From positions 1 through 19,919 of the forward strand of contig CANMNU010000009.1 in the NCBI GenBank assembly GCA_947499175.1: a stretch of 19,919 nt of DNA, read 5' to 3'. How positions within the stretch are numbered: position 1 is the first letter of the stretch; every line of letters starts with the position of its first letter. The notes below the pieces were generated by a model. It ran no database searches, was not told where the DNA came from, and saw only the letters and a program-made list of their open reading frames with translations. The stretch comes from Alphaproteobacteria bacterium. GTDB lineage: Bacteria; Pseudomonadota; Alphaproteobacteria; Paracaedibacterales; CAITNM01. A program made the translations under genes and the position numbers. Of the stretch, positions 1-7,271 are shown piece by piece.

Positions 1-164
1 TAGGTTGTTTAAAATCAATCCATAAACATTCTAAAACTTCTGCAATTTGTGGCAATGTTGTTTTGCTTGATATTGGCTTGCCATTTATACTTTTGCAAAA
101 ACATGCTGAAAATCAAAAGGTTGCGTGCTAATATGCAGCAGTCAAATAAACTTTGTTTTAGTCA
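1..164. other. Leading segment, no recognisable gene
   Basis: This stretch before the first gene holds two short mutually overlapping open frames without an ATG. One is on the plus strand from the window edge to a TAA at 129-131. The other is on the minus strand from about 112 off the left edge. Neither translation resembles a family I know, and both are short enough to be chance. Either could still be the end or beginning of a gene lying outside the window. The only structured signal I see is the promoter-like pair listed separately. Confidence 0.3.
63..91 (+). promoter_or_regulatory. Candidate sigma70 promoter for the GST-comF-ABC1 cluster
   Basis: TTGCTT at 63-68 and TATACT at 86-91 are separated by exactly 17 bases. 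The -10 hexamer matches TATAAT at five of six positions; the -35 matches TTGACA mainly at TTG. Transcription would start near 98, leaving an untranslated leader of about 66 bases before the ATG at 165. In AT-rich DNA such matches arise by chance, so this is a candidate only. Confidence 0.35.
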
Positions 165-791
165 ATGATTCTATACTCCTTTCCAAGCTCACCTTTTGGC
201 TGCAAAGTTAAATCAGTTATTTTTGCGTGCGGCTTGGAAAAAAATATCACAATAGAGGAATTTCACCCATGGCTTCCTGATACTGAATTTCGAAAGTTAA
301 ATCCGCTGGGTAAAATTCCGGTTTTAAAAACTGTGGATGATGCTATTTTTGATTCCACTGTGATTTGTGAATACCTTATGGAAAAGTCTGGAATGCTTGA
401 AAAGCTAATGCCTAATCGCATTAAGTCTTTAAAAATTCAGTCTTTGGTTGATGGCTTAGCAGATGCTGCCGTTGCTATTCGCTATGAACTTTTTTTCAGA
501 CCTGAACATCTGCGGTGTCTTAATTGGTATGATCGCCAATATCTAGCATTGGTAAGTGGGCTTAAATATCTTGATCAATTTAACTTAAGCACTGAATTAC
601 GGTTTGAAAATTTATGCTTGGCAACTTTTTTATCATATTTAGAAGTACGTTTTTCTGATTCAAATTTTGAACAAACCTTTCAAAATTTATACAACTGGTA
701 CGCTGACTTTATGCATGCGCATCCGTTTTTAGAAGCAGCGAAAGCGAAAGATCACCCTGTTCCCGCGGGCATAACACGCTTGGAAAAGTAA
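165..791 (+). CDS. Glutathione S-transferase family protein
   Basis: Soluble 208-residue protein with the usual two-domain GST layout. The thioredoxin-like N-terminal domain (about 1-75) begins MILYSFPSSP, with small/polar residues (S8, S9, C13) where GSTs activate or contact the glutathione thiol. It has the conserved cis-proline segment LGKIPVL (P52) and the glutathione gamma-glutamyl contact pair D63-S64. The helical C-terminal domain fills about 85-200. The pattern is closest to the YibF-like group of bacterial GSTs, whose substrates are mostly unknown, so detoxification or thiol transfer is a family-level statement. It is the first gene of a plus-strand cluster, 22 bases before comF. The start is supported by the position of the first beta strand. 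No strong Shine-Dalgarno sequence is visible. Confidence 0.85.
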   Translation: MILYSFPSSPFGCKVKSVIFACGLEKNITIEEFHPWLPDTEFRKLNPLGKIPVLKTVDDAIFDSTVICEYLMEKSGMLEKLMPNRIKSLKIQSLVDGLADAAVAIRYELFFRPEHLRCLNWYDRQYLALVSGLKYLDQFNLSTELRFENLCLATFLSYLEVRFSDSNFEQTFQNLYNWYADFMHAHPFLEAAKAKDHPVPAGITRLEK

Positions 792-813
792 TTTTTGTAA
801 ATGAGCTGATCTG

Positions 814-1542
814 ATGATTTTTAAATCCCAAATCATTCAAAAAACCGTAGATTTTTTACTACCGCCCCAGTGCGCCTTGTGCCATGAAGTTACCGAAAAA
901 CCTTACACTTTATGTGTTAGTTGCTGGGGGTGTTTGGAATTTATCACATCTCCAAAATGTTCGGTGTGTAACGTTCCATTACAAAATGTCGATCATGATA
1001 TGCCTTGTATTGATTGCATTAAGCATCCACCAATTTTTTCTAAAGCACATGCCCCACTTGTTTACAATGATTCACTCAAAAAATTAATTTTAAGATTTAA
1101 AAATTATGATGGTTTACATCTTGGACCAATGTTTAATAATTGGTTACAACGTTGTAATGTCGAAAACATTGATATTATTATTCCTGTTCCACTGCACTGG
1201 TGGAGATTTTTTATGCGTCAATACAATCAAGCAACCGAGATTGGTAAAGCAGTCTCTAAACATACTAAAATTCCAATTAATTCCAGCATTTTAAAACGCC
1301 ACAAATCTACAGAAACTCAGGGACATAAAAATAAATTTTTACGCTACCAAAACTTATCCAATGCTTTTGTAGTAGTGGACCCATCACATATTCTTAAAAA
1401 TACCAGAGTATTGTTAATTGATGATGTTTTAACCAGCGGTGCTACCGTCAATGCTTGCGCTAAAGTTTTACTAAAAGCTGGCGCTATTAATGTTGATGTG
1501 CTAACCATAGCCAGGGCAGTAAAAGAAACAGCCAATATTTAA
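814..1542 (+). CDS. comF: ComF family phosphoribosyltransferase-like protein
   Basis: A 242-residue ComF/GntX-type protein. The N-terminal region has four CxxC pairs (C20/C23, C34/C37, C49/C52, C65/C68), the double zinc-ribbon arrangement of the family. The C-terminal half is a type I phosphoribosyltransferase domain with a YNQA segment near 137-140 and the PRPP-binding loop VLLIDDVLTSGAT at 199-211. ComF proteins are linked to uptake and handling of single-stranded transforming DNA in naturally competent bacteria, but most homologues, including alphaproteobacterial ones, have no proven reaction. The length is typical. The gene sits between the GST gene (22-base gap) and the ABC1 kinase (3-base gap), so it is probably cotranscribed with both. 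No other competence gene is in the window, so a role in competence cannot be inferred from context. Confidence 0.88.
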   Translation: MIFKSQIIQKTVDFLLPPQCALCHEVTEKPYTLCVSCWGCLEFITSPKCSVCNVPLQNVDHDMPCIDCIKHPPIFSKAHAPLVYNDSLKKLILRFKNYDGLHLGPMFNNWLQRCNVENIDIIIPVPLHWWRFFMRQYNQATEIGKAVSKHTKIPINSSILKRHKSTETQGHKNKFLRYQNLSNAFVVVDPSHILKNTRVLLIDDVLTSGATVNACAKVLLKAGAINVDVLTIARAVKETANI

Positions 1543-1545
1543 AAT

Positions 1546-2814
1546 ATGGAACACTTCAAAACTCTAAAAAGAATATTTGATGTAGGAACCACCCTAACCG
1601 GGATTGGCATGCGGGTTGGAGCTCAAGAATATTTTGGTTTAAATATTGATGATGCAGCTTACGCTCAAAAATTACGCCAATCTTTTGGCGGCATGAAGGG
1701 GCCATTTATGAAAATGGTACAATTTTTAGCAACCATTCCTGATGCTTTACCACCAGAATTTTCAACTGAGTTTATGACTTTACAGTCAAATGCACCGTCC
1801 ATGGGCGAAAGTTTTGTTAGGCGTCGTATGGTTGGTGAACTTGGCATGAATTGGCGTAGTTTATTTGGTGAATTTCAACTAACCGCTTGCCATGCAGCTT
1901 CTTTAGGGCAAGTTCATAAAGCAACAAGCTTAAATGGAGAATCTTTTGCAGTTAAGCTGCAGTATCCTGACATGGAAACAACAATTACTGCCGACCTAAA
2001 ACAACTTGATATAATTTTGGGAATTTATAGTTCTTTTAACAAATCGATAGACACTCAAGATATTGTTGCCGAAATTAGCGACAGATTTTTTGAGGAGCTT
2101 GATTATGTTCAAGAAGCATCAAATCAAGAAGTATTTCGCAAAATCTTTAAAGGTAACTTGGATTTTGTAAAAGTGCCAAAAATTCACCATGAGCTTTCAA
2201 CTAAACGTCTGCTTACTATGGAATGGCTTGAAGGCAAATCAACGCTTGAATATATTGATGCTTCAAATAATGTGCGTAATGAATTAGGTAAAAAATTATT
2301 TTTAGCATGGTATTGGCCTTTGTATCGCCATGGAATTTTGCATGGTGATCCTCACCCAGGTAATTATTTAGTTTTACCTGACCACAATATTGGCTTACTT
2401 GATTTTGGTTGTGTACGACTCTTTGAAAAGCCATTCTTACAGGCTGTTGTTGATTTGTACAGAGCTTTACGGGATAACCAGCCAGAACTGGCAGTTGATG
2501 CTTATAGGCGATGGGGGTTCGATGATATAAACAAGGAACTGATTGAAGTTTTGAATAAGTGGGCTCACTTATTGTATGAACCACTGCTGGAAGATAAAAT
2601 CAGACCCTTGCAATTGCAAAATGGTGGCAAAAAAGGTTGGGAAACCGCCCGAGCTGTTCATAAACAGCTTCATGCATTAGGAGGTGTTAAACCACCGAGA
2701 GAATTTGTGTTTATGGATCGATCAGCTGTTGGTATAGGCTCAGTCATAATGAGACTCGGTGCCAACCAAAATTGGCACCAACTTTTTGAAAGTATTATTG
2801 ACCACAATTTTTAA
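1546..2814 (+). CDS. ABC1/UbiB-family atypical kinase
   Basis: A 422-residue member of the ABC1 (AarF/UbiB/ADCK) kinase-like family. Visible landmarks are the K56-x-x-Q59 motif in KMVQFLATIPDALPP, the alanine-containing nucleotide loop ACHAASLGQVHKA (114-126), the ATP-anchoring lysine in FAVKLQYP (K137), the ELDYVQEASN segment (184-193), the catalytic loop HGDPHPGN (266-273) and the metal-binding LLDFGC (DFG 286-288). All key residues are present, so it is probably an active ATPase/kinase. It is shorter than UbiB of E. coli and lacks its two C-terminal membrane helices. It belongs to the shorter alphaproteobacterial group, so I do not call it ubiB. A supporting role in ubiquinone or membrane-lipid metabolism is family inference. 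It starts 3 bases after comF and ends 32 bases before the convergent dksA gene. Confidence 0.85.
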   Translation: MEHFKTLKRIFDVGTTLTGIGMRVGAQEYFGLNIDDAAYAQKLRQSFGGMKGPFMKMVQFLATIPDALPPEFSTEFMTLQSNAPSMGESFVRRRMVGELGMNWRSLFGEFQLTACHAASLGQVHKATSLNGESFAVKLQYPDMETTITADLKQLDIILGIYSSFNKSIDTQDIVAEISDRFFEELDYVQEASNQEVFRKIFKGNLDFVKVPKIHHELSTKRLLTMEWLEGKSTLEYIDASNNVRNELGKKLFLAWYWPLYRHGILHGDPHPGNYLVLPDHNIGLLDFGCVRLFEKPFLQAVVDLYRALRDNQPELAVDAYRRWGFDDINKELIEVLNKWAHLLYEPLLEDKIRPLQLQNGGKKGWETARAVHKQLHALGGVKPPREFVFMDRSAVGIGSVIMRLGANQNWHQLFESIIDHNF

Positions 2815-2846
2815 ATGAAAAATTTAGAAGTATACATATCTACTTT

Positions 2847-3266
2847 TTATGCCCATCTTCTGTGTTGATGGGTTTCCCGTGCTGCCTGCACATCTATACA
2901 ATACATCGCATAAGGTGCCGCTAACATTCTTTGCACGCCAATTGGTCTGCCCGTTGCTGCACAATAACCATAACTGCCATTTTCTAGCCTCTGCAAAGCA
3001 GCTTCTATTTCATGACGGTGATGTAACTCATGTTCATGATAAACAAAATAATTAAATCGTAAACCTTCGGTAGCACTCTGATCGACAAAGTCAGGCTCCT
3101 TAGCACTGTCTTCCTGTATTGTTGAGCTAAATTCTGGATCTTTCTCAAGTAGATCTTGCAATTCACTATACAGGCGATTTTTAAAATAGCGCTGCATTGC
3201 TACTGACATATACTTTGGATCTTTTATTGGGTCATAGTTAAAAATTATGCAATTTGAACTTTCCAT
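2847..3266 (-). CDS. dksA: DksA-family RNA polymerase-binding regulator
   Basis: A 139-residue DksA/TraR-family protein. DksA enters the RNA polymerase secondary channel and, with ppGpp, retunes rRNA and amino-acid promoters. An N-terminal YMSVAMQRYFKNRL segment (19-32) matches the DksA start, followed by the coiled coil with tip motif D59-F-V-D62-Q-S64 (DxxDxA in E. coli, here ending in Ser). The C-terminal globular domain is YGYCAATGRPIG...YCIDVQAARE. Only C102 and C123 remain of the four zinc cysteines; T105 replaces the second. Cysteine loss at these sites is common in alphaproteobacterial DksA and in Pseudomonas DksA2, so zinc is probably not bound. The N-terminus is acidic and the C-terminus His/Arg-rich. 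It is transcribed divergently from asmA and converges with the ABC1 kinase. Confidence 0.82.
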   Translation of the reverse strand: MESSNCIIFNYDPIKDPKYMSVAMQRYFKNRLYSELQDLLEKDPEFSSTIQEDSAKEPDFVDQSATEGLRFNYFVYHEHELHHRHEIEAALQRLENGSYGYCAATGRPIGVQRMLAAPYAMYCIDVQAARETHQHRRWA

Positions 3267-3307
3267 GTCTAGGCCTGCTTAACTCTGCTTATGTGAAGAT
3301 TTGTAGA

Positions 3308-3313
3308 ATTATA
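3308..3313 (-). promoter_or_regulatory. Candidate -10 element for dksA
   Basis: On the minus strand this is a perfect TATAAT about 42 bases upstream of the dksA ATG, giving a predicted leader of about 35 bases. The -35 region 16-17 bases further upstream (TTTTAC) matches poorly. The surrounding AATTATAATT is itself palindromic, so the -10 also reads TATAAT on the plus strand. I see no matching -35 for asmA there. The rest of the 3267-3445 divergent spacer is AT-rich, with no other clear signal. Confidence 0.4.
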
Positions 3314-3457
3314 ATTGCCTGAAAACCACGTAAAACTTTATAAACTTTTTACATATTAGGAAATGTACCTTGCTAAGCACTTTTGAACAAATAGCTTGAA
3401 TAGATTGAGTTAATTTCCTATGGTTTCCTTAACTTAGCTATTTATTTGAATGCGGTT

Positions 3458-6133
3458 ATGTCACGCAAAATACTTTATATTTTTGGTTTTTTAGGTTTAT
3501 TAATTGGCGTTGTGCCACTATTTGTTGATCTATCTAACTATGCTGCTCCTTATTTAGTTGATGCTCAAAAAACCATAGGCAGATCCATTAAAACCGGTTC
3601 AATACATTTACAAATTTTACCAACACCACGAATAAAAATTAATGATGTTGTTCTTGGTAACACACCAAATGCTGTAACTACTGACATGCTAAAAGTTAAA
3701 AGTGTGGAAGTTATCTTAAGTTTAACTGATCTGTTAAAAGGTAATGTAGTTGTTAAGTCAGTTAACATTAATAGCCCAGAAGTTAGTTTGGAAAAATTCA
3801 AAAATGGTGAAGGAAACTGGAATTTAAATATAGCTGAGACGGAGAAGAAAGATGTTAAACAAAATAATGCTAGCACCACAAATGCAGCTGCCGCTGGTTT
3901 TTTAGTAAAGCACCTGAATATTTCAAATGCAGTAGTAAATTACATTGATCACAGCAATAATACCACCCAAAAAATTTCTAATTTAAGTATTGAAAGCACA
4001 ACAAATGAATTGTTTGGGCCATATAAAGTTCATGTTTGCTGTTATATGAATGATGGTCGCCTTGATTTAGAAATTTTAACCGGAAAAATTAATTTAAATG
4101 ATAAAACCTCACTACAAGTTAGTTTTGATTTAGATCACAATCACCAAAAAGTTCAAGGAAAGCTAGGCGGCTTTGCAGACCTAGCTAACAAGCAATTTGT
4201 AGCTAATCTTACAGCAACATCAATTGATATGCCTATCAATATTGATTTGCCTAATCAAAAAATTGACTTTAGCAAAACTATTCATGCTAAAGGCGAAATT
4301 CACGCAAGTTTATCACAAGTGGTTTTGAAAAATTTAAGCATTACCCACCCTATTGGTAATTTATTTGGTATTTTAAATTACAATATTGATAGTAGAAAAT
4401 TTGATACTGATATTAAATTTGAACACATGAAAGACTCAATAAACATTCAGTGTTCAACCCAAAATTTTGAGGAATTTGACTATCATTTTTCCAGTACAAA
4501 TTATCAAGAAATTATTAAGTGGTTTAGCAAAAATCAAATTATAAAAGATGCAATTGACGTTAAGGGCACGTTTAAAGCCAATCATGCATTATTGGTTTTG
4601 AAAAAAACCACGTTACAACTGGGTGATGCTAGTGCAGAAGCTGATATTCAATTTAATACTACTAGTAAAGAAACTGTTGTGCAAAGTAAGTTACAAAATG
4701 TACAAAAATGGGGACAACTTTTTGGCCATGATTTACCATTTTCAGGTGGCGCTGCAATTAATTTAAACTTTGCACCTGATAAAGATGGAGCAAAAATCAC
4801 TACAAAAATAGCACTGAGCAATGGCAATGTAGCTTTTGATGGGCGTCTTGGTCATGGAGACTTAATAGCTAAAGGAATACTAAATCTTGATAAATTTAAT
4901 TTCAATGAAATTGTCATTAATTTAAAAAGTGACATTCAAGTGAAATCAAAAGAAATTAATTTAGGTATACATAATATTCATTTAAAGGATAAATCTGGGC
5001 TTGATCTGTCAGCCGGCGGTAAAATTTTCGTTGACCTTTCCAAAGAAAAACCTAATATCGTTGGCTCTATTACTGCACAACCAATACAGCTTGCATCATA
5101 CCAAAACGAACAGGTTTATTTGATAAACGCCTTATATAACCCAGAAATATTTAAGTACAGATTATTGCAAGTTGCTAATACAAGATGGTCATCCGAACCA
5201 ATCAATTTTCCTCTGTCAAAATTTAATATGGATTTAAAAATTGCAGTACCAAAAGTTACATTAAGTGGATTAGTTTTTGAAGATTTACAATCTGAAATAA
5301 CATTGGTTAATGGAAAATTATCATTACCATTTGCAGCCAATATGTATGGTGGAAGATTAAATGGAAAATTACAAATTGCTGAAAATGAACAAAAAATTAA
5401 TTTATCAGTTAAATTTGACAACATAGCCATTGAAAAAATTCCAACTGCTGCTACGCATTTTCGTCAAGGTAAGGCATCAGGAGCTATTGAATTACAAACC
5501 CACGGTAAATCTCAACATGATTTTGTTAGCAAACTACAAGGGCAAGCTGATTTCAAAGTAACAGATGGTATTGCTAAAGGTTTTGACTTACATAAAATAG
5601 TTGGAGTATTGAAAAAACCTAAAAATTTATTAGATTTGAAAATTTTACAGAATGGTTTCAGTGGCAAAGGTGAAACTGCATTTTCAAAAGCAGCGGGGAA
5701 ATTCACCGTTCAAAATGGTGTTGCTAGTACAAACGATTTAGCAATTGAAACAGCAGATGCTACTTTAAAAATTGAAGGCCAAGCAGATATTTCAAACTGG
5801 CAAATGCGTTTTAATGGTGAAATTTTGGTGCCAGAAATAAAAGACCTACCTCCACTCAAATTCACTATTAAAGGACCAATTGATGACCCAAGTTACAACC
5901 TAGACCTTAAACAATTACAACAACTAATTATGAAGAGTACAGGTGGTGAATTAGTTTCTAGAGTTCTTGGTAATATTCCTGGTCTGGACAAAATAATTCC
6001 TGGTATGAAAAAATCTGACACTTCTCAAGCTCAAAAAACAGAACCAAATGCAAGTAATTCTAATCAACCCATAGATAAATCACCTAAACCTGAAAAAGTT
6101 GTGAAGGATCTTATAAAAGGGATTTTTGGTTAA
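3458..6133 (+). CDS. AsmA family envelope protein
   Basis: A large protein of about 891 residues with an N-terminal membrane anchor (ILYIFGFLGLLIGVVPLFV, about 4-22) and a long beta-rich periplasmic body. The segment after the anchor (GRSIKTGSIHLQILPTPRI and following) and the alternating hydrophobic strands match AsmA, a bacterial member of the repeating beta-groove (VPS13/TAM-like) proteins thought to carry phospholipids between membranes. The AsmA C-terminal region lies at about 665-840, including GKASGAIELQTHGKS. It is followed by a Ser/Gln/Pro/Lys-rich low-complexity tail and a short hydrophobic end (VKDLIKGIFG). A TTG at 3446 could add four residues; I prefer the ATG at 3458 because neither start has a clear Shine-Dalgarno and ATG is commoner. 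The gene stands alone, with 55 bases to the next start. Confidence 0.85.
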   Translation: MSRKILYIFGFLGLLIGVVPLFVDLSNYAAPYLVDAQKTIGRSIKTGSIHLQILPTPRIKINDVVLGNTPNAVTTDMLKVKSVEVILSLTDLLKGNVVVKSVNINSPEVSLEKFKNGEGNWNLNIAETEKKDVKQNNASTTNAAAAGFLVKHLNISNAVVNYIDHSNNTTQKISNLSIESTTNELFGPYKVHVCCYMNDGRLDLEILTGKINLNDKTSLQVSFDLDHNHQKVQGKLGGFADLANKQFVANLTATSIDMPINIDLPNQKIDFSKTIHAKGEIHASLSQVVLKNLSITHPIGNLFGILNYNIDSRKFDTDIKFEHMKDSINIQCSTQNFEEFDYHFSSTNYQEIIKWFSKNQIIKDAIDVKGTFKANHALLVLKKTTLQLGDASAEADIQFNTTSKETVVQSKLQNVQKWGQLFGHDLPFSGGAAINLNFAPDKDGAKITTKIALSNGNVAFDGRLGHGDLIAKGILNLDKFNFNEIVINLKSDIQVKSKEINLGIHNIHLKDKSGLDLSAGGKIFVDLSKEKPNIVGSITAQPIQLASYQNEQVYLINALYNPEIFKYRLLQVANTRWSSEPINFPLSKFNMDLKIAVPKVTLSGLVFEDLQSEITLVNGKLSLPFAANMYGGRLNGKLQIAENEQKINLSVKFDNIAIEKIPTAATHFRQGKASGAIELQTHGKSQHDFVSKLQGQADFKVTDGIAKGFDLHKIVGVLKKPKNLLDLKILQNGFSGKGETAFSKAAGKFTVQNGVASTNDLAIETADATLKIEGQADISNWQMRFNGEILVPEIKDLPPLKFTIKGPIDDPSYNLDLKQLQQLIMKSTGGELVSRVLGNIPGLDKIIPGMKKSDTSQAQKTEPNASNSNQPIDKSPKPEKVVKDLIKGIFG

Positions 6134-6153
6134 ATATAAAAAATAAAACCACC

Positions 6154-6182
6154 CTGACATTGGTAAAAAAGTAAGCTATCAT
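6154..6182 (+). promoter_or_regulatory. Strong sigma70-type promoter for tauE-potFGHI
   Basis: CTGACA at 6154-6159 (five of six to TTGACA) and TATCAT at 6177-6182 (five of six to TATAAT) are separated by exactly 17 bases. It is the best promoter match I found. Transcription seven bases after the -10 would begin at about 6189, which is the A of the first ATG of the permease gene. The mRNA may therefore be leaderless, or translation may start at a later ATG (6210). Confidence 0.6.
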
Positions 6183-6188
6183 TGCCAA

Positions 6189-7271
6189 ATGGAGCTTATT
6201 TATTTACCTATGGCAGATCTTTATTTATCGCTACCATTGCTTTTGGCAATTGGCTTAGTGGGAGGTATTGTTTCAACCATGTTAGGCATTGGTAGTGGAA
6301 TTATAATCACGCCAAGCTTAATGAGCATTGGAATTCCATCAGCAGTTGCTATTTCAACGCAATTAAATAGCTCTGTAGGGACTAATTTTAGTGGATTTTT
6401 AACTTACCAACATGAACGCGATGTAGATATTAGTTTAGCATGGTATTTATTTATTGGCGGAATAGCTGGTGCAATAGTTGAAAATCTTGCTTTAATAAAG
6501 GTTCTTAACAAAGCTGGTGGTTTTGCAGTTTTAAAAATTATTGTTTTTTTTGTTTTGGTGATTTGTAGTCTTGTTGCGTTGATACAATCACAATTACCGG
6601 CAAAAAAAAGGGTTGAAAAAGGGGCGTTAATGCGCCGCTGGATGATATACTTCCCTTGGCACAAAATTTTTCTAAGATCACGAGTGGAAATGAGTATTCT
6701 TGTGCCAATAGGAGTTGGTTTTTTTACCGGTATGGTTACAACTAGTTTAGGCGGAGGTAACAGCTTATTGATTGCAACAATATTAACCTACTTGTTAGCA
6801 AGAACTTCACCTGTTGTAAGTGGAACTTCATTACTTGCAGGATTTGGTATTAACGTTGTAGTTACCTTTATTTCAAGTATGGGGCACTCTTTGGTTGATT
6901 TTGTTTTGCTACCAGTTTTGGCAATAAGTAGTGTATTTGGTTCAGTAATTGGTGGAAGGCTTGCTTACAAATTTAAATCAAAAAATTTAAAAATAATTGG
7001 CGCTTTAGTGCTTATGGCAATTGCTTACAAAATGTATGTAGAGCTAAAATTAGCAAATTGGCATAGCATCTCTAATGGACAATCTTATATTGAAAAATTT
7101 CCAAATATAATAAAAAAAATAACCGCAATGCCTGATCAACATTGGATGCTACCAATTGCCCAATTTGCACATGATTACCCCATAGAATACACAATTATTA
7201 CACTTGTATCTGTCACCATTTTTGCTACTGTAGTTCAGTTTTTAATAAATCGCATTGAATGGCGTAATTAG
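6189..7271 (+). CDS. TauE/SafE (TSUP) family permease
   Basis: A 360-residue polytopic inner-membrane protein of the TSUP family, whose members export or import small sulfur or organic anions such as sulfite, sulfoacetate or taurine-derived compounds. The first TSUP repeat has the glycine-rich GLVGGIVSTMLGIGSG (18-33) and QLNSSVGTNFSG; the second has GFFTGMVTTSLGGGNS. The MELIYLPMADL start resembles the conserved N-terminus of an alphaproteobacterial subgroup, which supports the ATG at 6189 over that at 6210. A basic cytoplasmic loop (about 135-165) separates the halves. After the core there is an extra segment of about 80 residues with one more membrane helix (about 333-353), making the protein longer than most TSUPs. 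It ends in TAG immediately followed by the potF ATG. The transported substrate is unknown. Confidence 0.83.
   Translation: MELIYLPMADLYLSLPLLLAIGLVGGIVSTMLGIGSGIIITPSLMSIGIPSAVAISTQLNSSVGTNFSGFLTYQHERDVDISLAWYLFIGGIAGAIVENLALIKVLNKAGGFAVLKIIVFFVLVICSLVALIQSQLPAKKRVEKGALMRRWMIYFPWHKIFLRSRVEMSILVPIGVGFFTGMVTTSLGGGNSLLIATILTYLLARTSPVVSGTSLLAGFGINVVVTFISSMGHSLVDFVLLPVLAISSVFGSVIGGRLAYKFKSKNLKIIGALVLMAIAYKMYVELKLANWHSISNGQSYIEKFPNIIKKITAMPDQHWMLPIAQFAHDYPIEYTIITLVSVTIFATVVQFLINRIEWRN

Noticed and set aside
1..131. Open frames on both strands at the left edge as a truncated gene.
   Set aside because: No start codon, no recognisable family, and a length compatible with chance. It was kept only as an unassigned segment.
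2826..2847. An AGAAGTA/TACTTTT stem-loop between the ABC1 kinase and dksA as a terminator.
   Set aside because: The stem is only seven AU/GU-rich pairs, and the T-run is part of the stem itself and of the dksA stop. It is too weak to call.
6602..6609. A run of eight A's in the TSUP gene as a programmed frameshift site.
   Set aside because: The frame continues normally with good protein homology on both sides, and there is no downstream structure or alternative frame of interest.
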